A stretch of 64,000 bases of DNA from Gossypium raimondii. Taxonomy: Eukaryota > Streptophyta > Magnoliopsida > Malvales > Malvaceae. The notes below the pieces were generated by a model. That model searched no databases. It saw only the letters and a list, made by a program, of their open reading frames with translations, and was not told the origin of the DNA. Shown piece after piece: positions 49,131-62,573 of this stretch. The translations under genes and the position numbers were made by a program. Numbering within the stretch: the first letter of the stretch is position 1; the number at the start of each line of letters is the position of its first letter. The stretch covers positions 7,192,001 to 7,256,000 of the forward strand of contig NC_068567.1 in the NCBI RefSeq assembly GCF_025698545.1. Direction: 5' to 3'.

Positions 49131-52100
49131 ACGTTTATTATATAACCTATGATTTTTAAAAATTTTGAAAGTGCTTATATATATAACACAATCACTCTTT
49201 TAAATTCTTTTGCATCAAGATAAAGATAAGAGCTTGCAATTCAAAATAATTTTACTTTAACATTTAAAGCAAGGGGTTTTATCGGTAAAAATCATAGGTT
49301 AGGGGCTTATTTAACTACAAAATTAGTATAAGGGATTCTTTAAACAAAGTGTAGTAGTTTAAGGGGGTTTTTTTTAGCATATTTGCCTTTATTTTTTAAT
49401 ATAAAATGCATGCAACTGAATCAAAGTTAAAATTTCATGTGTACAATTGAATCAAAATAAAAGTTTTATGTGTATAATTACACTATATCAAAGCCTATGT
49501 ACCACATTGCACATTAAGGTAGTATTTGGAAAGTCACTTAATAATTGGATTTGAGTGTAAATGATTGTAATTACACAAGAGTGGTATGTTTTGTTAACTA
49601 ATATATTTGGTGGGTCTCATTGAATTGGGCGCAATTGTAACACTCCAATTGTACTTTCCAATTCTTAGGGGAATGATGAGAATTAGAATAATTATGCGAG
49701 TAATTACATTCAAATCTAATTTTTAAAAATTATTGTTTATATAAGTTATAAAAATATATATTATAAGCATAAATACGTATTAGTGTTTGGGATGGTTATG
49801 ATAAAAAAATTATATTATAGAAATAATTTGTGTGTTTTATAATGTTATAAAATATTATTTAAATCTTAAAAATGTCTAAAGTTTTGGCCAAAATTTTATT
49901 ATAATTACATGCTATAGAAATATTATAATATATTTATTTATAAAAGTTAACCAAGAAGTATGGATATAATTTATTTATGTATTCATGCTATATACCATAA
50001 AAATATAAAAATTATATTGCTTATAAGAAGGGTTATGAACGTTTTGGACAATTTATAAATCATAAATTTTTATTTACTTAATTTATGCATTATAAAATGG
50101 AATATATCCTAGTATAAGTCATTTTCCAAATTAATTAAAATTATAAACTATTTGGACTATAAGCCCAAATATTATAAGGTCGATGCTAACTTTGCAAATA
50201 AGAATTTTTTTTGTACCATATTATGGGTATGATACCATTTGAAAGAATGACGCCTAACACAAACACCGTGAACTCTTTAATTTGAAACATTCAAGGCTTT
50301 GAAATGTGGTTGAGAAGATATTTATTGTTCTAAAAATTATTTCCAATATTAACAATGTCACCTTAATACAACATAAAAAAGTAAGGCTGGATCGTACTAG
50401 CATATTGCATATTTCATAACTTCAATCAGTTGTGGAATTGAAAAGATTCATACTTCGAAGAGTACATAGAAAAATGAAATCTTGATAATTTTAATAATGC
50501 AGATTCAAATTCAGACGATGATGAACTTGGTAAATGACTAACAGATAATGATAAAGAACATATGTTAAATATTAAAGAAAGATCAACCCAACAAATATGC
50601 GCTAAACCAATTAAATAAAATTATATATGGTATTTATGTTTCTTGTCATAGGAAGCTCTTAGTGATAGACATGCATAGAATAGTTGGTCCATTATCTTTT
50701 ACAGTATTAGCCTTCCAAAGGTAAAGATTATGGGCCTACTTATATTCAACTTAATCCACTAAACTCTTGGACTGTACATCTGCAAATATAAGCACAATTA
50801 TAGCCATATGATACAGATGAAAGCCACCCATTATTATAATATAAAAATAAAAATTCTAACACACTGTCATAATATTTTATATGATCAATATTCTAATAGG
50901 ACTCTTGTATAAAAAAATAGTTTTACTAAAATTTATTTAGTTTTACATAATAATTTTTACATGTTTCTTCAATTTTTTTTGGTGAATTACAACAATAGGG
51001 TAAAGCCCAAACAACTAACGCGACTAGCGCAACTCAAACCCAAGCCACACTTGGAGTCGTGAACACCTTAACCATCAACCCATCACATGGGATTCAGTGT
51101 TTTTAACATATTCAACGTACAATATAGCTTTACTTTATACCATTAATGCAAAGTAACATTGTTCAAAACATTAACCAATTAACATAATTAACTCTGATAT
51201 TAATTAAGATGCTTAAAATTCTATTCAAGTAACGACTCTATTTTACATCAATAAAATTAATAGAATTTTTTAAAAATTAGCACAACTTCTTTTTTACTTT
51301 AAAATTATTTTAACTAATAATTATAATTATCACCATTTTCTCTTTATTTTATGCTTAGAGTTATATTCAAGTAATAAATTTATTTTAAAATTAGCACAAA
51401 TTTTTTTAACTAATATCACAACTTCTATTTTTACTTCAACTTTTTTAATGTAAATTTAGTAATACAGAAAAAAAAGAAGATATTCTCGGATAGATTTATT
51501 TATTTTGAACAATCTCATTATAAATTTTCTCAAATTGAATAAATATATTAAATATCAACTTTATATTAATATTTACTATATACGAAAAAGACTCAATTTT
51601 GGTTTCCTTAACGTTAAACCCATAAACACATGGAAATGAAAATAGTTGGGTGAAAAGCTAAAAACGTAATGTAATGATGAAGATGAAGATGAAGTACATT
51701 AGGTTTAGTTTTAGGTTTGGGGGAGTCAAACTTTTCACGTTGAACATGCTTTACAAAGTGCCTTTATATTATTAAACTATATGATTAAATTCGTCCACCT
51801 TAATTTCCATAAAATTACATCAAAATATTCACTTGTTTGACCCACCTTTTTCTTACCCTTTGATTATTTAGTCTCATATAAATATCAAACACAGTTTGAA
51901 GTCAAAATCAACTAGGCTGCTATATCTTGTACTAACAAACAATCAATCACTTACTCAGAACAAGGTTTTATGATTTAATGCTTTTCACCCTCCACTTTTT
52001 TGGGTTAATATAGAATTTGATTTTAATGTTTAATTTAGTACTCGGGATAAATGGTCCAATGATTCTAATAAAAAAAATAGGTACGTAACTGGGAAAAAGA

Positions 52101-53810
52101 GAGAGGAAAACTCAGTACCAAAATGAACATGAAAGTCAAACTCATATACAACTTAACTGGAACCAAAAAAAAGAAATTTAATACTAAAATATACATTGAA
52201 ATTAAACTCATGTACTAAATACTGCATTAATTATGTCTTATATTGTCGAAATATATTTATTGTAATCCGAATTGGATAATACCGAACCGAACTAATAATC
52301 CAATCCTTGGAGAAGTTTACTTGAAGTACTGTTTAGTTTTCACAGCAATTTTAGTTCTTTCATTCTGGTATTTCTACAAATAACACAATGTGTACATAGA
52401 ATTTGATTAAGTCATATTTCAACAAATATATGATTGTTTTCCCATTGATAAGTTTGGATTGGATAATTTTCGTATGAAAAAAAAGAAGAAGATTTGATTG
52501 ATTTTAGGTTCAAGTTTTTTCGAGATTCAGTTCGAATTTAAATTATTGAATTCAATATCAAATACTTCAAACTTTGATTCGTAAGACGAGTTGGATGCGT
52601 ATTTCGAATTCGGAATCGTTTTGTCAACTTTACGAATTAGACAAGTTCCTTTGGTATTAATTTTGTTTTCCCAATTTTTTTCTTTGAAAAAAAAAACAAA
52701 AAATTAAAGCTCCATTTTCCATTAAAGGTAATGAAAGTTGCAGAAACATAGAAATAAAAAAGGATTGGATTTTGGTGTTATTACCTTAAACACTATTAAA
52801 CAATGGCATAATTAAGGACAAAAGTGGTTATTGTTGTTGGTTTAATTTAAAGATGCTCTTAGCTCTTATCCTAAAATGTTTAAGGATTATAATCAACACA
52901 ACATGTTAACATATGCTGTGTCATTTTCCCATTTATTTTATTAACTAAATTTATCACGCAACTAATTATAACCATATATCTATTTCTCACATTAATCCCT
53001 TCTGTTTTTATTACACTTAAATCAGTTTCTATACTTTGATTTGTATTTAATTTAGTCCTTATTTCAAAGGAAATACCGATTTATATTAAGAGTTTATTTG
53101 AATATAAAATCAAAGGCTAAGGGTTTAATTGAATAAACTTTAAAAATTAAGGGCTTATTATTAAGTTAAAATTATAGCTAAACAACTTTAAACCAACACA
53201 AATTTTTTTTATTGTTTAGAATGTGTAAATGACAAACCTCAAAACAATACACGAGCTTTAATCTAATCTGCAATGTCATACATAAATTTTGATTTTATAC
53301 ATGAAATTCGATTTGATTCCATTTTATAAATCACTAACACAACCATCAATATAACATTATTATATGTTTATGTATTGAACAATTTGAACTAAAATCTAAT
53401 TTCTATACCTTAAATCAAAATTCATATGTAGTTTTGATATTTATTCTAATTTGCAATAGAATTTAGGGTCATGTATTAAATCACAAAATTAGGTTTTTGA
53501 CAAATTGTAGGGAAAGAGGATAAGCACAAGAACATACACATTATTCTTTACTAATACTGGAACCCCAACATGATGGTTTACTTAATTGGTTACGGCTTAG
53601 GAAGATGTTGTACACATTTTTGGCAATCCCATGAAATTTGCTAATTTTCAAATTAAGACATTGATAAATTGTTGTGTTCATAAAATTTTTGGTTGAAACT
53701 CCATCAAATTTCTGTTTTTGGTTAATTAAAGGAACTGTAAAAGGGTTGGCTTTAAAATATCAAACTTTATGTAACTCAGAAAAAAAAAAATTAAGAAAGT
53801 GGGATTTGTA
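49131..53810. other. Long AT-rich intergenic region
   Basis: No gene, RNA or clear element over about 4.7 kb. About 49515-49740 contains inverted GTAATTAC-type words that may be a decayed MITE. 52450-52640 has TTCGAATTC/CGAGTT-rich text similar in style to 59884-60575. Confidence 0.4.
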
Positions 53811-53820
53811 TATATACATT

Positions 53821-54020
53821 CAGGGCGAATCTAAGGGAGCCGGATTTGGACTCCTCTAAAAATAATAAAAAATTAATTTAATCTTCTGAAAATTATAAAG
53901 ATATAAACTATTAAAATAATAAAATTACAGTTTACTATCATAAAAATATATAATTTAATTCTTCTCCAAAAATTTCTAATTTCGCCTCTCCCTTAGATTG
54001 TATTTCTGAATCCGTTGCGT
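53821..54020. mobile_element. hAT-like MITE
   Basis: About 200 bp between TATACATT (53813-53820) and TATACATC (54021-54028), an 8-bp target duplication with one difference. The left end CAGGGCGAATCTAAG resembles the ends of the MITE at 35830. The right end is less well conserved. Confidence 0.5.
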
Positions 54021-54230
54021 TATACATCTAGATGGGGACTTCAAATGACATTAAGATTACCCTTTAAAAAAAACCATATTTATGCACACATATAACGTAC
54101 TGGTCCTCTCCAAGAAAAGGATGAAAACGTCGTCGTGGTGAGTGTAAATGTATGTAAAGGTCACCAAAAGGGACTTCGCAGTTGCACACTATCAAGAGAC
54201 ATTATAAAAATCCAGATGCCACGTAGGATC

Positions 54231-54240
54231 TCCACGTGGA
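54231..54240. promoter_or_regulatory. Palindromic G-box (TCCACGTGGA)
   Basis: Perfect 10-bp palindrome with a CACGTG core, preceded 12 bp earlier by GCCACGTAG. This is the kind of site bound by plant bZIP and bHLH factors. No gene is recognised nearby, so its relevance is uncertain. Confidence 0.3.
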
Positions 54241-54654
54241 GCCATCAAGGGCCCAAATGCATGTTGAGTGAAAAAAAGTATAGCAGATATTAAGAAATGA
54301 AACATTGAGATTTAGTAAAGGTTCCTCCATTTTTATTTGAACGCTAGCTGTCTAAATTTGTGGACTCCAGCTGTGGATGGCTTTCTTAGCCTCCATTTAT
54401 GCAAGATTTTGGAAGTCGAATTTATTATATTTTTAAATGAAATAAAAGTTTTTTCATCATTATTATTATTTTTTATAAAATATGAAATTTATTAATCTAA
54501 CAGTGCAGTTAAACTGCTAAAAAAACAAAAAAATATTATACAATAATTTTAAGTTCAATAATATCTTAAAGAGTACAAAGTGAAGAATTAGCAGTATCAG
54601 TTCTATTGATTGATCTTCCTCCTAAACGAGCCTGCATAATTTCTTTAATATGCA

Positions 54655-55010
54655 CCAAGACAAGATCTTATATACTAAATGTATAATACTACTCTAATAT
54701 TAATATATTTATAATGTTACTTTATATTATGTTATTTTTATATATTATGTAATTTATAACACATAAAAGAATAAATATATACTAAATATATAATACTACT
54801 CTAATATAAATATTAAAATAATATTAAGATGATCATATAAAATTTTCAATAAATAAAAATATATAATATTATTAAATATTAAATTACAAATATAAATATT
54901 TAAAAAAATAAAAATAATATGAATTTGGGTTAATCTTTTGCAAATATAAATGAGTTTGAGTAAGTATAAAGTATGTTAATCTCGTCCTTAGCTCCGACTC
55001 ATGAACACTT
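54655..55010 (+). mobile_element. Non-autonomous TIR-like repeat family, copy 3 (partial)
   Basis: Shares the AT-rich core (ACTAAATATATAATACTACT) and the right end (ACTCATGAACACTTC) of the family. The GC-rich left part is missing. Confidence 0.55.
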
Positions 55011-56208
55011 CTAATTCAACGCAATATTTTGAAAAAAATAAAAATTTAATGCATATAATTATATTAATAATTATCCGGGGAAACAAACAATACGAAAACG
55101 AAAAGCCCGACGTGGAATGGTTGCATTGGGGTGTTTCAAGAGTTGCGGCTGGAAGTGCTATGCAGTTGGGAGTCCCAAAAAAATAAATTTTAAAAAATTC
55201 ATTGATAATACAAGTGTCAAAAAATCAACAGTGTCCACTTATGGGGCCATATCGATGGCTTCTTCCTTAGGCACGCGGCCTACAAAGATTCCCCAGCCGT
55301 CATCCTCTCCCTGTACTATTCCATCACGTGCTTCACCCTCTCTTCTCCCTCACACGTATCATTTCCTTTTCTTTTTTTAAAAATAATCTAAAATTGTGCG
55401 GAGATGCTTGCTATCACAGCGGCTATAATTTTGGCATCTAAAATAGAAAATAAATAAATAAATTGAAATAATTTTAATTTATTAAAATTAAAAATAAACA
55501 GTATTAATCATTCAAAATAGTAATTAAAATTTTTCAACGGAGTTAGTCAAATAATAAAAAGAACATGTGAAAGGAATTTTAATTAGTTTAAACAGCACTA
55601 ATAAATAAATAATTAAATTAAAAGAAGAAGACGAAGAAGAAGAGGCTGTCTGGTTAAACGGGAAAACGGGATGAAACAGAACACGTTGTCCGTACGAGGA
55701 AAACAACAAAAAAACAAAACAAAACAAGAAAACAAAGTTAATGGAGTTCGGAAATCTACTTTAATTATTTCACTTTCTAACATAGGTTTTTTTTGATAAG
55801 ATAAGATGACACATCTCTTAATGGCCAACTTAAACAAGCAATTGGATGAATCAGATGCTGCCACGTCTTCCTTATTATTTTTTTAATTTTTCATCTTATA
55901 ATAATTAAGTTTAAGCTTTGCCCTTTCTTTTCATCTAGAAGCTCTCAAAAGTAGAAGTAGAAAGAATGTTCATTTTATAATCTAAAATTTAATCATCATA
56001 ATTAATCATTCACCTTAATCCCTTTGCTTAATTCCTTTTATAACTTAAAATATGATAATCAGAATCTCAAAATTAGTTATATAAAATTTATAAAATAAGG
56101 AAAAAACCAATTAATTAAGTAAATAAACATCATATCAGTTTTATATTTTGACTAAATTTTAATTTAAAATTCGAGTCTAATTATTCGTAAAACTTTCTAT
56201 CCAATAAC
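55011..56208. other. Intergenic region without recognised gene
   Basis: 55090-55370 is locally GC-richer with short open frames that resemble nothing known. The rest is AT-rich. Confidence 0.4.
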
Positions 56209-56380
56209 ATGTTTTGATTTGATACTAATAAATATAGAATGTTGGAAAATTTTGATTGAAAATATTAACAACCCCAAGATTGCATAAAGTAGTAATGTTT
56301 TGATTTGATACTAATAAATATAGAATGTTGGAAAATTTTGATTGAAAATATTAACAACCCCAAGATTGCATAAAGTAGTA
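56209..56380 (+). repeat. Perfect 86-bp tandem duplication
   Basis: 56209-56294 is repeated immediately as 56295-56380 with no difference that I can see, implying a very recent duplication. Confidence 0.92.
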
Positions 56381-56554
56381 AAGGGAATAAATCTTAAATT
56401 TTGTTAAAATACAAGGACTACTATCATAAGTTGACTAAATATCAATGAATGAGATTAAACAAAACTCTTCAAATTACAAGATTTTTTTCTAATAAAAGAA
56501 AACAAAGATAAAAATAATCAAAATACAAACTAAAGTGATCCACAACAATTACAC

Positions 56555-56660
56555 TAAGGATAAATTTGGATGGATGATTGGATGCGGTGTATTTAGCTTA
56601 CTTTTTATCTCACGCTACAGTATCTAATCTCACCGTCACCGCCATCTAAACCCACCCTAA
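56555..56660. mobile_element. Short MITE-like element
   Basis: About 105 bp whose ends are inverted repeats (TAAGGATAAATTTGGATGG at the left; the right end reads CCATCTAAACCCACCCTAA). The interior contains CACGCTACAGTATCTAATCT, wording I associate with a common plant hAT MITE. No clear target duplication. Confidence 0.5.
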
Positions 56661-56823
56661 TTCTACAATAATCTACCTCAAGAGTTCTAAAATATTATTA
56701 TTATTATTTTTACTCCCAAATTTCTCTATCTCTCTCACTCTCTTTTCTTGCCATTTTTGTCATGTTTTTTTTTTCCTTCTATACAATTGAATTTCACCCC
56801 CAAATCCATGAAACATATATATT

Positions 56824-58235
56824 TCACATGTTGAAGTTGAACTGTTGCTGTAAGAACAAAAAATCCTCAGCATTCAACAAATTGTCTGATAAATCAGCAC
56901 CATCTAACATGGGATAATTGTTGGTCTGAAGATCCAAGCAGCCGCCATCGCCATGGTTGTAATAATTAGCAGCTGAGAGACTGTGCTCATAGTAGTCAAC
57001 TTGGCTGCTACAGGCTTGGAAATTATAATCAGGATTAGGGTTATTATTATTAGTAACCTGGAACCCATTATTGTAACAATTAGTCAAATCCGAAACCGGC
57101 GAAACTTGGGCCTCGAATGACTCCGACGAAGCCGCGGTGGCCGTGCTCGAATTCTCCGAAGTATAACTCGGGGTTACATGTGTCGAAAAGTCTTTGCCCA
57201 TAACAGAGGCGGAGGGGACGACCGCGGTGGTAGTAGTGGTTGTGGTGGTGGAACCGGCGGCAGCTTGGATTCTTTCGACTAACCTAGGCATCCATAAATA
57301 ACGCATGGTGTCCTTGAATTGCTTGCTGTTGACATCACATTTAAGCTGTTTCGCATGTTTCTGGACACGAGTTCTCCAATAGTTCTTGATCTCATTGTCG
57401 GTTCTTCCAGGCAAATGTTGAGCAATTTTCGACCATCTGTAACAATTAAAAAAAAATCTGTCAAAAAAAACATTATGAACAAATAATCATTCGAGGGAAT
57501 TAAGGTTAAAAGATTTACCGATTTCCCCAACGAGAGTGAAGTTCGAGAATCAAAAGCTGTTCTTCAAGAGTGATGTTCCCACGTCTAATATCTGGGCGTA
57601 GATAATTCAACCATCTCAGCCTGCAACTTTTCCCAGTTCGCTTCAAACCTGTAAATTTATTTGGTAAAGTTGTGAGCTTTTTGATTCTTTTTATATGTAA
57701 ATATATACGAAACATCATCAACACCTCACATTTTATAAGCCACAAAAATTTCTCTAAATTATATGCCTTTGCTTTTTCCATGAAAACGTACAGCTTTTGC
57801 TTTTTAATTAACAAGTTGTGGTGCTGTTTTTCTTATATGCATATCAAATCCTCAGCATCAATCAATCAAACCCTTAAGATTTCTTCTTCTTCTTTTCCCT
57901 TTTTTCTTGCTTTGCATTTTTGTTGGAAAATACAGAAGAAAAAACAAAAGGTCTAATTTCAGTTTTACTCCCTTTACTATACTACAAATTTGGATTTAAT
58001 CCGATCCTCTATTGATAAATTCTTTAGTTGCTACATATTTTTAAAAATGGCCTTAATTATAAAACTACAGGGACTAAAACTAAAATTAGACCGGCACGAA
58101 AACAAGAACTTTGCACCTTTTTTCTATGGCCATGAAAAAGCCTCTCTCATGTCATTAATCAGAAAAAAAAAAAAAAGAAAGAAAGACATGAAGAAGAAAA
58201 CATGACACACAAAACAAAAGTTCGAACCAACTTGT

Positions 58236-58274
<39 letters not shown>

Positions 58275-58477
58275 AATTAAATACGAAAAGGAAAAAGAAA
58301 TTAAATTAAATTACCTGCACAACGAGCAAGGGAATTCCAGCGACCTTCGCCATGGATGGCAATGTAATTGATGAGCTTAAAATCTTCTTCAACAGTCCAA
58401 GGACCGCGTATCAAATCCATCTCATGATCTTCTTCACTTTGAACGTTCCCTGTACAACCCCTTTTCTTACCATCCAT
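56824..58477 (-). CDS. R2R3-MYB transcription factor, subgroup 20 (MYB108/MYB78-like)
   Basis: Nuclear DNA-binding activator of the stress- and jasmonate-linked MYB subgroup that includes MYB2, MYB62, MYB78, MYB108 and MYB112. Three exons on the minus strand: 58477-58315, 57648-57519 (the classical 130-nt MYB exon 2) and 57436-56824, giving 301 residues. R2 (about residues 22-75) has the spaced Trp pattern ([33 protein letters not shown]). R3 (about 78-126) has [40 protein letters not shown] and W. The subgroup motif [10 protein letters not shown] is at 146-155. A run of Thr, then an Asn-rich acidic tail, probably holds the activation domain. The ATG at 58477 is preferred over an upstream TTG. 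MYB108 relatives act in senescence, anther dehiscence and defence. Which applies here is inference. Confidence 0.92.
58243..58271. repeat. (AT)n microsatellite in MYB intron 1
   Basis: About 14 AT units between the first two MYB exons, a likely polymorphic marker. Confidence 0.9.
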
Positions 58478-58625
58478 TTCCAAACACCTATATAAAAACC
58501 AAACTGTGTTTTTTTTTTTCTTTTTTGCTTTTGTGATGTAAGAGATATGTATTGAGACAGAGAGAGAGAAAACAAAAGAGAGCTTTGATTTTTATTATAG
58601 GGAAGAAAGACAAGTACTTGGGGGG

Positions 58626-58634
58626 CTTTTATAG
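58626..58634 (-). promoter_or_regulatory. TATA box of the MYB gene
   Basis: CTATAAAAG on the minus strand, about 150 bp upstream of the MYB ATG. It is followed by a CT-rich leader of about 120 nt, a normal spacing for a plant TATA promoter. Confidence 0.6.
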
Positions 58635-58639
58635 ATGGA

Positions 58640-59880
58640 GTTTGGTTTTTGCAAACTTGTGGAAAATAATGGTAACCCTTTTGTGAGAGCCGCAATGGGG
58701 AGCTTTGTGGGGTTTTTTTTTTTTTTTTTAAAAAAAAAAAACAACAACTAAATTAATACACTAAAGGGAGCTTTGATAGTAATTATATAATATAGTTAGC
58801 AAATGGCAACAAGGCTTTCAATGTTTGACACTTTTGACCTTTTTTTTTAACTAAAGTTTTAAATTTATTTAGTTCCATTGGAAAGTCTACAATTGTGTCT
58901 ATCTTGGTTTTGTGATTGTAATGACACTTATGTGAATATATTGCTGTTCAAACACTCCATTCCATTTTAGGGTTAGTTCATAAACAGTGGGAATATATTT
59001 ATTAGGCAATTTTAAAAGAATTTATGAATTAGGCTTAGTTATATTTAAGGTCTAATTCTGTTCTTGATCCCTACACTTTTGTCACATTTTGTTTTAATAA
59101 TTGATAATATCGTCGAAAGATTTTCGTTAAATCAGATTATATTGTATTTTTAAAATAGAAATATAGATTATGAGTATTATCTTTTTATTTATGGAAAATA
59201 TAGATTCGAATGTGTTAAAGCATTGTGTCAAAAATATTATTATATACATCAATATGATTTATTGGGTTGATAATTGATTGTTATTATTAGTGTTGCCAAT
59301 TTGCATATAGCTTAGGCGGCTGTAGGCTCTGAGTGGGAAATGTGGGCATAAGTCTATTGTTGAATGGCTCAGCCGAAGAGCCCTTAACGTAAATTGCTGC
59401 TATTTCCATGCAACCAAAACCCTGAAAGAAATTTTCATTCAGCGGCTAATTAGCTCTCAATCTCACACGTAATCTTTATATATTTTAGTCATCACGTCAG
59501 ATCAGACCTTTAAATAGAGAATAAACTCTTTCGATGTTATTTTTTTTATTCAGATATCGAAATTTTTACCATTTAATCTGGTAAGGGCGTTGATGTATGG
59601 TACACTCTTGTTTGTTTCATTTGCAAGACTAATCTCTCAAATTTTGTTTAGTTTTTAATTTCTACATTTGCGTATTTAATCCTACAATTAGGACAATGTT
59701 GTATCATCAGTACAAGCTGCACTTTTTTTATATGACATGACTCGACTCAGTTCATCTGATGACGTCGTGATGCATAATATAAAATTTTAAAACATTGAAT
59801 AAATTTTATGTTAAAAAAATTTAAATTAAGTTAGCAATTTTTAAGAGAGTTTAAAGATGTAATTCTACCATTTAATTAAC
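58640..59880. other. MYB upstream region
   Basis: Long T/A homopolymers near 58710-58740, otherwise AT-rich. No gene. It probably includes the MYB promoter. Confidence 0.4.
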
Positions 59881-59883
59881 AGA

Positions 59884-60575
59884 GGTTGGCCCTTATCTGT
59901 GACGAGTTTTCACTTTTATATCGAATAAAAAAATTTCGAGTTAATCAAGTGACGAGTTTTATTTTATTATCCTAACTCGATTTGAATTTTTTTCAAATAG
60001 AGTCGAGTGAAATTTAATTTAATTCGAGTCGAATTGAGTTAAATTAAAAAATTAAACATATTAAATTAAAATTTTGTTACAATATGACTAATTTCATATT
60101 AAACCATATATATTTGAAAACTTTTTCAAAGCAAAATAAGAAAAATAAGAGAAAAGAAAAGATATTTTAGTATGATAAACTTGAATTATTAATTAATTTA
60201 TTTATGTTCCAAAATTATTATTTTACAAAAATTTTAAATTTTAACTTATATATTATTTAGAATTTTTTCTATAAATTTTTAAAAAAAATATAAATTTTGG
60301 AATTTTAAAAATTATTTTGTTTTTTCTTTTCTGTATTTTTTGTTGTGTGAGAGAGAGAGAGAGACCAATTTGCTCATTTTCAAAATCGACAGAGACCAAA
60401 GAGTATTTACGCCAATCTGTTACTCGAATTGTATAATTCAACTCGACTCGAACTCAAAACTCAAATCACTTATTCAAGCCGACTCGAAAAAATTAAATAA
60501 CACGATTCAATTAACTCAAAATTTGATTTTTTTTTTATTTTTCGAAACAAATCGAAGTTTATTTACCCTGCCTCT
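59884..60575. mobile_element. TIR-like repeat rich in CGAGTC/GACTCG words
   Basis: The left part (59900-60060, with CGAGTTAAT and TTCGAGTCGAATTGAGTT) is mirrored in reverse complement by 60420-60570 (AACTCGACTCGAACTC, TTAACTCAAAATTTGA). Non-coding. A (GA)n run sits at about 60347-60362 in the interior. Outer ends are approximate. Confidence 0.5.
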
Positions 60576-62570
60576 ATTCTAGATTAGGAAATAAAAAATA
60601 AAAAAAATAAAAAATCTTACCAGTAATTGTTTATTAAAATGAGTGCTTGATTTGCAGTGAGGTGGTGGACCATATGGGTGTGATATATATGCATATATAG
60701 ATATAAAATATGCTACAAAAAGAAAATTCCACACGTTTTCTTTTATTATTTTATATAAAAATAGATAAAGTTTCTTTCTAGGCTGATCTGCTTGTGGGGT
60801 TGCAATTCAGCTGCTTAGTGGCTCTAATTAGACAGCGACTTACCATTCTTCTTCCCACCCAATCAACTATCACTAACATTAAAATATGTATGTTCTTACC
60901 CATTGTTCATAACTCATATCAGTAAAGGATATCCATAATCTATAATCTCTATATAATGTGTGATTATAATTTTTTTATATATTTTTCTAATTAAATTTCA
61001 ATTCAAGTAATTTTTATTACTTTTCAATATATATATATATGAAATTTTATTTCTTCTTTTACTCACATAAAAAATGTGACAAATTATAGTACATGTAACT
61101 TTTATATATATATATATGCAGGTGTTTAGATCCTCCAATATTATGGAAAGATCGAGTATCTAAGTCGAACTCTGTGTTTTTTGTCTCTTTATTATCTCTT
61201 TATTTGTTTTTTTCTTTGGTCGGAGGAATTTTGTTTTTCTTTGGACGGTGTTATATTCTCATCCTCCATTGGAGCTCATCAAATCCTACCATAATATACC
61301 CTTCTTTTAATATTATGGTTTAAGGTGTACACGAGTCAGAAATGAATCATAAATTAACGAGGTTAGAATGTGATTTTATCAAATTTAAAAGATTAAATGA
61401 TAAATTTACTGTTTTTGAAATTAAAATCATTTATACTCTCAACAAAATAATATCGAACATGTTAAAAGATTCGAAGTTGAATGTACATAACCAGTAATTG
61501 ACACCAGACCTCAAAGCTTATATATACGACCCACTCAATAATTGCAATCTTTAAATTCCAAACTTTAATAATTTTATTAATAATAATTAGTGATACTAAT
61601 CACTAAATGATCTTATTAATAATCAATCGTACAAACTATATCCAATATTCCAACACCTTCCTAGCAAGTTCTTTGGCAATCCAGCTCAAAAGCCGAGGAG
61701 GAAAAATCCAGCTCAAAAGCTTTAAAAATAAGCCCCAAATGCTTTTGTACCTCGAAAATTTATTTTGCACTTCAACACACTTGAATCCATGTCCTCCTGT
61801 ATTAATATCAATATCTATATAAATCAAGCTAAGACGCAATCAACATTATTTGGTGATTTTGGTTCTCTATGACATGAATCAAAAAAAAAAAACATTTGTT
61901 CAACAAGTTAAGGTTTTAGTAACTTAAAAATTTCAAATTCGAGATCTACTCTATGTAAATATGTGGGTTCTCTTTAAATTTATTCTGGTTAGTTTGAATT
62001 GATTTAGTCAATCATATCGAAACTATTGTAGCTTAAAAGAAAATTGGCATTCAAAGCCATTTCCTTCTTTTGTTGTTGTTGTTAATAATTCACTATCTTT
62101 GAAGTTCACTGTCACATATTCTAAAACCCAAAATTCAAGAGTATATATAGGGAGGGATCTACTTACGTTAATGTAAAACCTATAATAGTTTTACACACAT
62201 TCATAACTCTTTTTACAATCGATATTTTAACAATTCATACATTAAATTTATCAACATACTTGTATTTGTTATGAGTGTAAATTATAGAAATGATCTTATA
62301 TCTATATCATATTCACATCAATCCAAAATACTGGCATTTTAATATATATTCAATAGTCAATCTATTTATTTTACATCAAACAAATAGTTGGACGTTTTTA
62401 ATTTACTAAAAACTTACGTACATGTGAATGCCAAACTACTAAACTCTTAAGCTTGAAGGTCCACTTGATATTTTGAAGGGTTCAAATAAAAATATCAAGT
62501 ATTTTCCATATCCATGGATATGATTTATATTTAGGGTTCGAGGCTACCCTTCCAACAATGTTATATCTAG
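60576..62570. other. AT-rich intergenic region
   Basis: No gene or defined element. Short TA microsatellites occur near 61028 and 61110. Confidence 0.4.
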
Positions 62571-62573
62571 AGG

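Noticed and set aside
55117-55380. 87-codon plus-strand frame
   Set aside because: No domain, Ser/Pro-rich, in a region of irregular composition. No promoter or splice context supports it.
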